NCBI GenBank assembly: GCA_041432705.1 | Contig: JAPWAE010000002.1 | Span: 248,001-312,000, forward strand | Direction: 5' to 3' | DNA: 64,000 bases | From: Pauljensenia sp018375675 | GTDB taxonomy: Bacteria > Actinomycetota > Actinomycetes > Actinomycetales > Actinomycetaceae | Part shown: positions 60,948 through 64,000 of the stretch, in pieces | Layout: the number at the start of each line of letters is the position of its first letter | Numbering within the stretch: position 1 is the stretch's first letter | Program-made: the position numbers and the translations under genes | The notes under the pieces: model-generated | Database searches by the model: none | Seen by the model: the letters and a program-made list of their open reading frames with translations, nothing else | Told to the model about the DNA's origin: nothing

Positions 60948-61949
60948 CTAGTGTGCATTGCGGCGGGCGCGCATGACCTGAAGCGCGGAGACGCCGGTTC
61001 CCACGATGATGAGCAGGCCCAGGGCGAAGCCCTGCCAGAACGTCGGGATTCCCATGAGGATCATGGAGTTTTGGACGATGACAATGAGCAGCGTGCCGAG
61101 CATGACGCCGGTCAGCGAGCCCTTGCCGCCGGTGATGGCGGTGCCGCCCAGGACGACGGCTGCGATGACCATCATTTCCATGCCGAGCAGGTTGGTGGGG
61201 TGCATCTGTCCCATGGAGCAGGTGCGGACCATGCCGGCCAGGGCGGCGATGACGCCGACGAGGACGTAGAGCCAGAACTTGGTGGCTCGCACCTTGAAGC
61301 CGACGCGGGCGGCCGCGGACTCGTCGCCGCCGAGGGCGAAGAGGGAGCGTCCGAACATCGTGTAGCGGGTGACGAAGAAGGCCACCGCGACGACCGCGAC
61401 GAGGATCAGGAAGGACACAGGCATCGAGGACTGCAGGCCGGAGCTTTCGTTGCGGGCAACGAAGAGGGACGCGGATCCGAAGGAGCGCATGGACTCGGGG
61501 ATCGTGTTGATCTGCACGGATTTGAGCGCGCCCTGCATGACGCCGTTGAAGACGTTGGCGGTGCCCAGGGTGATGATCAGCGTGGGCACGGTCAGCCTGG
61601 AGGTGAAGATGCCGTTGAATGCGCCGAGGACCGCGCCGAGCGCGGCGGCGATCAGGAAGGGCACGATGACGGGCCCGTTCCACCCGTTGTCGACGAGGAC
61701 TTTCGTGGTCACGTAGACCGCGAGGGAGGCCAGCGCCGGGAAGGACACGTCGATGCCGCCGGAGACGAGGACGAGGTGCGCGGCGACGGCGAAGAGGCCG
61801 GGGACCACCATCGCGCCGGCCAGGTCGACGAGGTTGTTGGCCGTGTAGAACTGGCCGGACCTGGCTTGGATGACCAGGGTGAGCGCGGCGATGACCAGGA
61901 ACACCCAGAATTCGTTGGCGCGCAGGACTTTCGTGATGAGTCGGGGCAT
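60948..61949 (-). CDS. Sugar ABC transporter permease (RbsC/XylH type), first copy
   Basis: A 333-aa permease of the same family with about ten helices. HLVLVSGGIDVSFPALASL and SRLTVPTLIITLGTANVF are the counterparts of the conserved motifs, and VLGGTAITGGKGSLTGVMLG is the late motif. TAATG overlap with the ATPase stop shows tight coupling. The Asp-containing GGIDVS motif is intact in both permeases. Confidence 0.88.
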   Translation of the reverse strand: MPRLITKVLRANEFWVFLVIAALTLVIQARSGQFYTANNLVDLAGAMVVPGLFAVAAHLVLVSGGIDVSFPALASLAVYVTTKVLVDNGWNGPVIVPFLIAAALGAVLGAFNGIFTSRLTVPTLIITLGTANVFNGVMQGALKSVQINTIPESMRSFGSASLFVARNESSGLQSSMPVSFLILVAVVAVAFFVTRYTMFGRSLFALGGDESAAARVGFKVRATKFWLYVLVGVIAALAGMVRTCSMGQMHPTNLLGMEMMVIAAVVLGGTAITGGKGSLTGVMLGTLLIVIVQNSMILMGIPTFWQGFALGLLIIVGTGVSALQVMRARRNAH

Positions 61950-63475
61950 TAGTTCTCTCCCCCTTCGGTCGACGAGGCCGGGGCCTGGTCTTCGGACAGG
62001 AGCCGGGTCAGTTCGGCCTCGGTGAGGGTGTCGGGGTTGATCGGGTCGCTCAGGTGCCCGGCTCGCATGATCGCGATGGTCGAGCAGTTGGTGAGCACTT
62101 CGGCGATGTCGTCGGAGATGATGATGACGGCCATGCCTTGCGCGGCGAGTTCGCGCAGGATCGAGTGGATCGTGAATTTGGAGCCGATGTCGACACCGAC
62201 GGTGGGCCCGTTGAGGATGAGGACGGAGGGCTTAGTGGCGAGCCACTTGGCCAGGACGACCTTTTGCTGGTTGCCGCCCGACAGGGTGTTGACGGCGTTG
62301 GCGGGGTCGGGGGTGACGACGTCGAGGCGTTTCACCCACTTCTTCTCTTCGTCGCGGATGGCTTTCTTGTCGATGAATCCGAGGGCCTTGGTGAAGGATT
62401 CCATCTCGGAGATCGTGATGTTTTCGCCGATCGAGCGCGAGAGGAAGAGGCCTTCGGTGAGTCGGTCTTCGGGAACGTAGGCGATGCCGGCGGCGATCGC
62501 GTCGCGCACGCCGCGCAGGGTGACATCCTGGCCTTTGACGCGGATGCGCCCGGAGTCGAGGGGGAGCATTCCGAAGAGGGACATGGCGAGTTCGGTGCGT
62601 CCAGAGCCGAGGAGGCCGGTGATGCCAAGGATTTCGCCGGGCCGCACGCTCAGGGATGCGTCGGCGAAGGCGCCGGCAACGGTTGCGCCCTCAACCTGGA
62701 GGATCGGGGCCTCGGTGATGTCGCCGGGCTGGTAGCGCTCCTCATCGAAGTCGCGCCCGGTCATGTGGCGGGCGAAGCTGGCGCGGTCGAGTTCTTCCTT
62801 CGGGCAGGTGATGACCTTGTGTCCGCTGCGCAGGATGGTGAAGCGTTGCGCGATTTCGAAGACTTCTTCGAGCTTGTGGGACACGAAGAGGATCGCGATG
62901 TCGCGCGATTGGAGGTCGGCGACGATGTTGAAGAGGGCGCGCACTTCCTTCTTGGTGAGGGCGGTCGTGGGCTCGTCCATGATGATGAGTTTCGCGTCGC
63001 CCATGAGCGCCCGGCTGATGGCGACGAGCTGTTTGTCGGCGACGGAGAGGTTGCCGACAAGTTCGTCGAGGTCGACCTGGAAGCCGATCTTCGCGACGGC
63101 TTCGCGGGCGACTTCGCGCATGCGCGAGCGGTTGACGAGGCGGCGTCCGGCGGCGACTTCGCTGCCGAGCGCGATGTTCTCCATGACGGAGAGGTTGGGG
63201 AAGATGGAGAAGTCCTGGTAGATGACGCGTACGCCCGCGTCGATGGCGTCGGCGGGTGTCAGTCGCGTAAACTCGCGGCCCCCGATAGAGACCGTTCCCT
63301 GTTCGGGGGTGTGGACTCCGGAGATGACTTTGATGAGGGTGGATTTGCCCGACCCGTTTTCTCCGGCGAGGCAGTGGATTTCTCCGGGTGCGATGTCGAG
63401 GTCGATGTCGACCAGGGCTCGCACGCCTGCGAAGGATTTGCTGACGTGTCGTACCGCCAGCACTGGGGTGTCCAT
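61949..63475 (-). CDS. Sugar ABC transporter ATPase with two nucleotide-binding domains (RbsA/XylG type)
   Basis: A 508-aa tandem ATPase. Domain 1 has Walker A GENGSGKST, a variant signature LSVADKQ and Walker B IIMDEPTTAL. Domain 2 has an atypical P-loop region TGLLGSGRTE, signature LSGGNQQK, and a Walker B reading LILNGPTVGVD, where the usual Asp-Glu is replaced by Asn-Gly. Domain 2 therefore probably does not hydrolyse ATP, as in several RbsA-like proteins. The C-terminal tail DQAPASSTEGG again carries the GGCCTCGTC octamer. It energises the two permeases downstream. The substrate is a monosaccharide, perhaps ribose-like. Confidence 0.9.
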   Translation of the reverse strand: MDTPVLAVRHVSKSFAGVRALVDIDLDIAPGEIHCLAGENGSGKSTLIKVISGVHTPEQGTVSIGGREFTRLTPADAIDAGVRVIYQDFSIFPNLSVMENIALGSEVAAGRRLVNRSRMREVAREAVAKIGFQVDLDELVGNLSVADKQLVAISRALMGDAKLIIMDEPTTALTKKEVRALFNIVADLQSRDIAILFVSHKLEEVFEIAQRFTILRSGHKVITCPKEELDRASFARHMTGRDFDEERYQPGDITEAPILQVEGATVAGAFADASLSVRPGEILGITGLLGSGRTELAMSLFGMLPLDSGRIRVKGQDVTLRGVRDAIAAGIAYVPEDRLTEGLFLSRSIGENITISEMESFTKALGFIDKKAIRDEEKKWVKRLDVVTPDPANAVNTLSGGNQQKVVLAKWLATKPSVLILNGPTVGVDIGSKFTIHSILRELAAQGMAVIIISDDIAEVLTNCSTIAIMRAGHLSDPINPDTLTEAELTRLLSEDQAPASSTEGGEN

Positions 63476-63510
63476 GTGGTGTCCTTTCCGACGCGTGGTG
63501 CCGACCCGGG

Positions 63511-63544
63511 GCCACGGCCTCGTTCATTGGGACGAGGCCGTGGC
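63511..63544 (-). terminator. Intra-operon hairpin between binding protein and ATPase
   Basis: A perfect 13-bp stem, GCCACGGCCTCGT and its complement, with an eight-base TCATTGGG loop. It lies between the binding-protein stop and the ATPase start and probably attenuates or stabilises transcripts so that binding protein exceeds ATPase. Each arm is one copy of the recurrent octamer. Confidence 0.7.
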
Positions 63545-63572
63545 GCGCGGGTGGTCGTGTGCGGCGATTCGG

Positions 63573-64000
63573 TTAGAAGCCGAGGGAGTCGACGTTGTCC
63601 TTGGTGATCTGGATCCAGCCGTTTCCTTCGAGGACCTTGGTGGAGCCCTGCGAGAAGTGCATGGATTCGTATCCCTTGACGCCGAGGTTGACGCCGTCTT
63701 CGATCTTTTCACCGTTGAGGATCTTGGTGGCCAGGGATGCCATGGCGTAGCCGGCGTCCGCGGGGTCCCAGAGGGTCAGGGTCGACACGGAGCCGTCCTT
63801 GAGGATCTGGGCGTTGGCGGCGGGCATGCCCGTGCCTGCGGTGAAGACTTTGCCCTTGAGGCCGAGTTCTTCGATGGCGCGGGCGGTGCCGGGCGCGTCG
63901 AAGGAGGAGGTGCCGAGGATGCCCTTGACTTCGGGGTACTTCTTGAGGACTTCCTTGGCGGTCTGGTAGGCGGTTTCACCGTTGTCCTGGGATTCGACGC
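63573..64000 (-). CDS. Sugar ABC transporter substrate-binding protein (C-terminal part, cut by window edge)
   Basis: The frame is open from the edge to the stop at 63573, about 142 codons. It matches the C-terminal half of a Peripla_BP_4 (ribose/autoinducer-type) binding protein: VLKKYPEVKGILGTSSFDAPG is the typical helix-strand with the ligand-binding Asp, and ILKDGSVSTLTLWDPADAGYAMA is the late strand. The signal peptide and N-lobe lie outside the window. It is the first gene of the importer operon. A hairpin separates it from the ATPase gene. Confidence 0.85.
   Translation of the reverse strand, partial: VESQDNGETAYQTAKEVLKKYPEVKGILGTSSFDAPGTARAIEELGLKGKVFTAGTGMPAANAQILKDGSVSTLTLWDPADAGYAMASLATKILNGEKIEDGVNLGVKGYESMHFSQGSTKVLEGNGWIQITKDNVDSLGF

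Noticed and set aside
59899..61683. 594-codon minus-strand frame across both sugar permeases
   Set aside because: It is a His/Arg/Pro-rich shadow frame of two clear permease genes on the same strand.
1..64000. tRNA, rRNA, transposase, integrase or phage genes
   Set aside because: None was recognised on either strand. The cassette duplication at 50838-55089 has no adjacent recombinase or attachment-site tRNA.

Overview
The window is about 64 kb of high-GC DNA. It has short intergenic gaps, actinobacterial-type leaderless promoters, a DtxR-like iron box, DnaA boxes of the actinobacterial type, and secreted proteins that end in choline-binding-like wall repeats. This points to a host-associated member of the Actinomycetaceae, most likely the Schaalia/Actinomyces odontolyticus group. 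That placement is an inference from gene content; no 16S gene or other phylogenetic marker was compared.

Layout. Positions 1-16951 are mostly housekeeping: a DUF5926 gene (cut by the edge), an FGGY sugar kinase, a TetR regulator divergent from an alpha/beta hydrolase, a HAD phosphatase coupled to serS, a diacylglycerol-kinase-like lipid kinase, pheA, a large DUF6541-like membrane protein with dedA, a fused flippase/pseudokinase, and a Fic protein flanked by AT-rich inverted repeats. Positions 17105-31869 form a secretome island on the minus strand: a stand-alone lipidated I9 propeptide-like protein, three tandem 3.8-kb subtilases with wall-binding tails, and an adhesin-like protein with a Pro-rich stalk that shares a module and the wall repeats with the subtilases. 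Positions 32242-42980 hold a membrane alpha/beta hydrolase, an unknown ART-like protein, a methyltransferase, and a TPP-riboswitch operon (ykoE, a fused ATPase-ATPase-EcfT protein, a P-loop kinase, a cardiolipin synthase), then cycA and an iron-box DUF2218 gene. Positions 43702-49162 contain an SRPBCC protein, a Cys-Gly-repeat DUF2249 protein, a RidA-like protein, and a beta-helix lipoprotein / VTC polyphosphate polymerase / DUF4956 cluster. Two gene-poor stretches (42981-43701 and 49163-50002) each carry a copy of a 104-bp element with 12-bp terminal inverted repeats, next to a periodic array of three forward and two inverted short repeats.

Positions 50003-55089 are the most unusual part. 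An NmrA-type oxidoreductase is followed by an AT-richer type VII secretion-like cassette: a SAV_915-like protein, a small helical partner, a WXG-containing effector with a Gly-rich hydrophobic C-terminus, a four-helix membrane protein that may be its immunity factor, and a 49-aa protein copying the effector tail. A second unit next door keeps only the membrane protein. Its missing genes are marked by a 20-codon scar, and a duplicated 3' end of the oxidoreductase separates the two units.

Positions 55109-64000 are sugar utilisation: a ROK regulator divergent from xylA-xylB, convergent with an operon for a ribose-type ABC importer (binding protein cut by the edge, ATPase, two permeases) that ends in an RpiB-family isomerase.

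An octamer, GGCCTCGT / ACGAGGCC, recurs about 60 times by eye through genes, gaps and terminator stems, far above what composition predicts. All functional calls rest on reading sequence and remembered family features; no database search was run.
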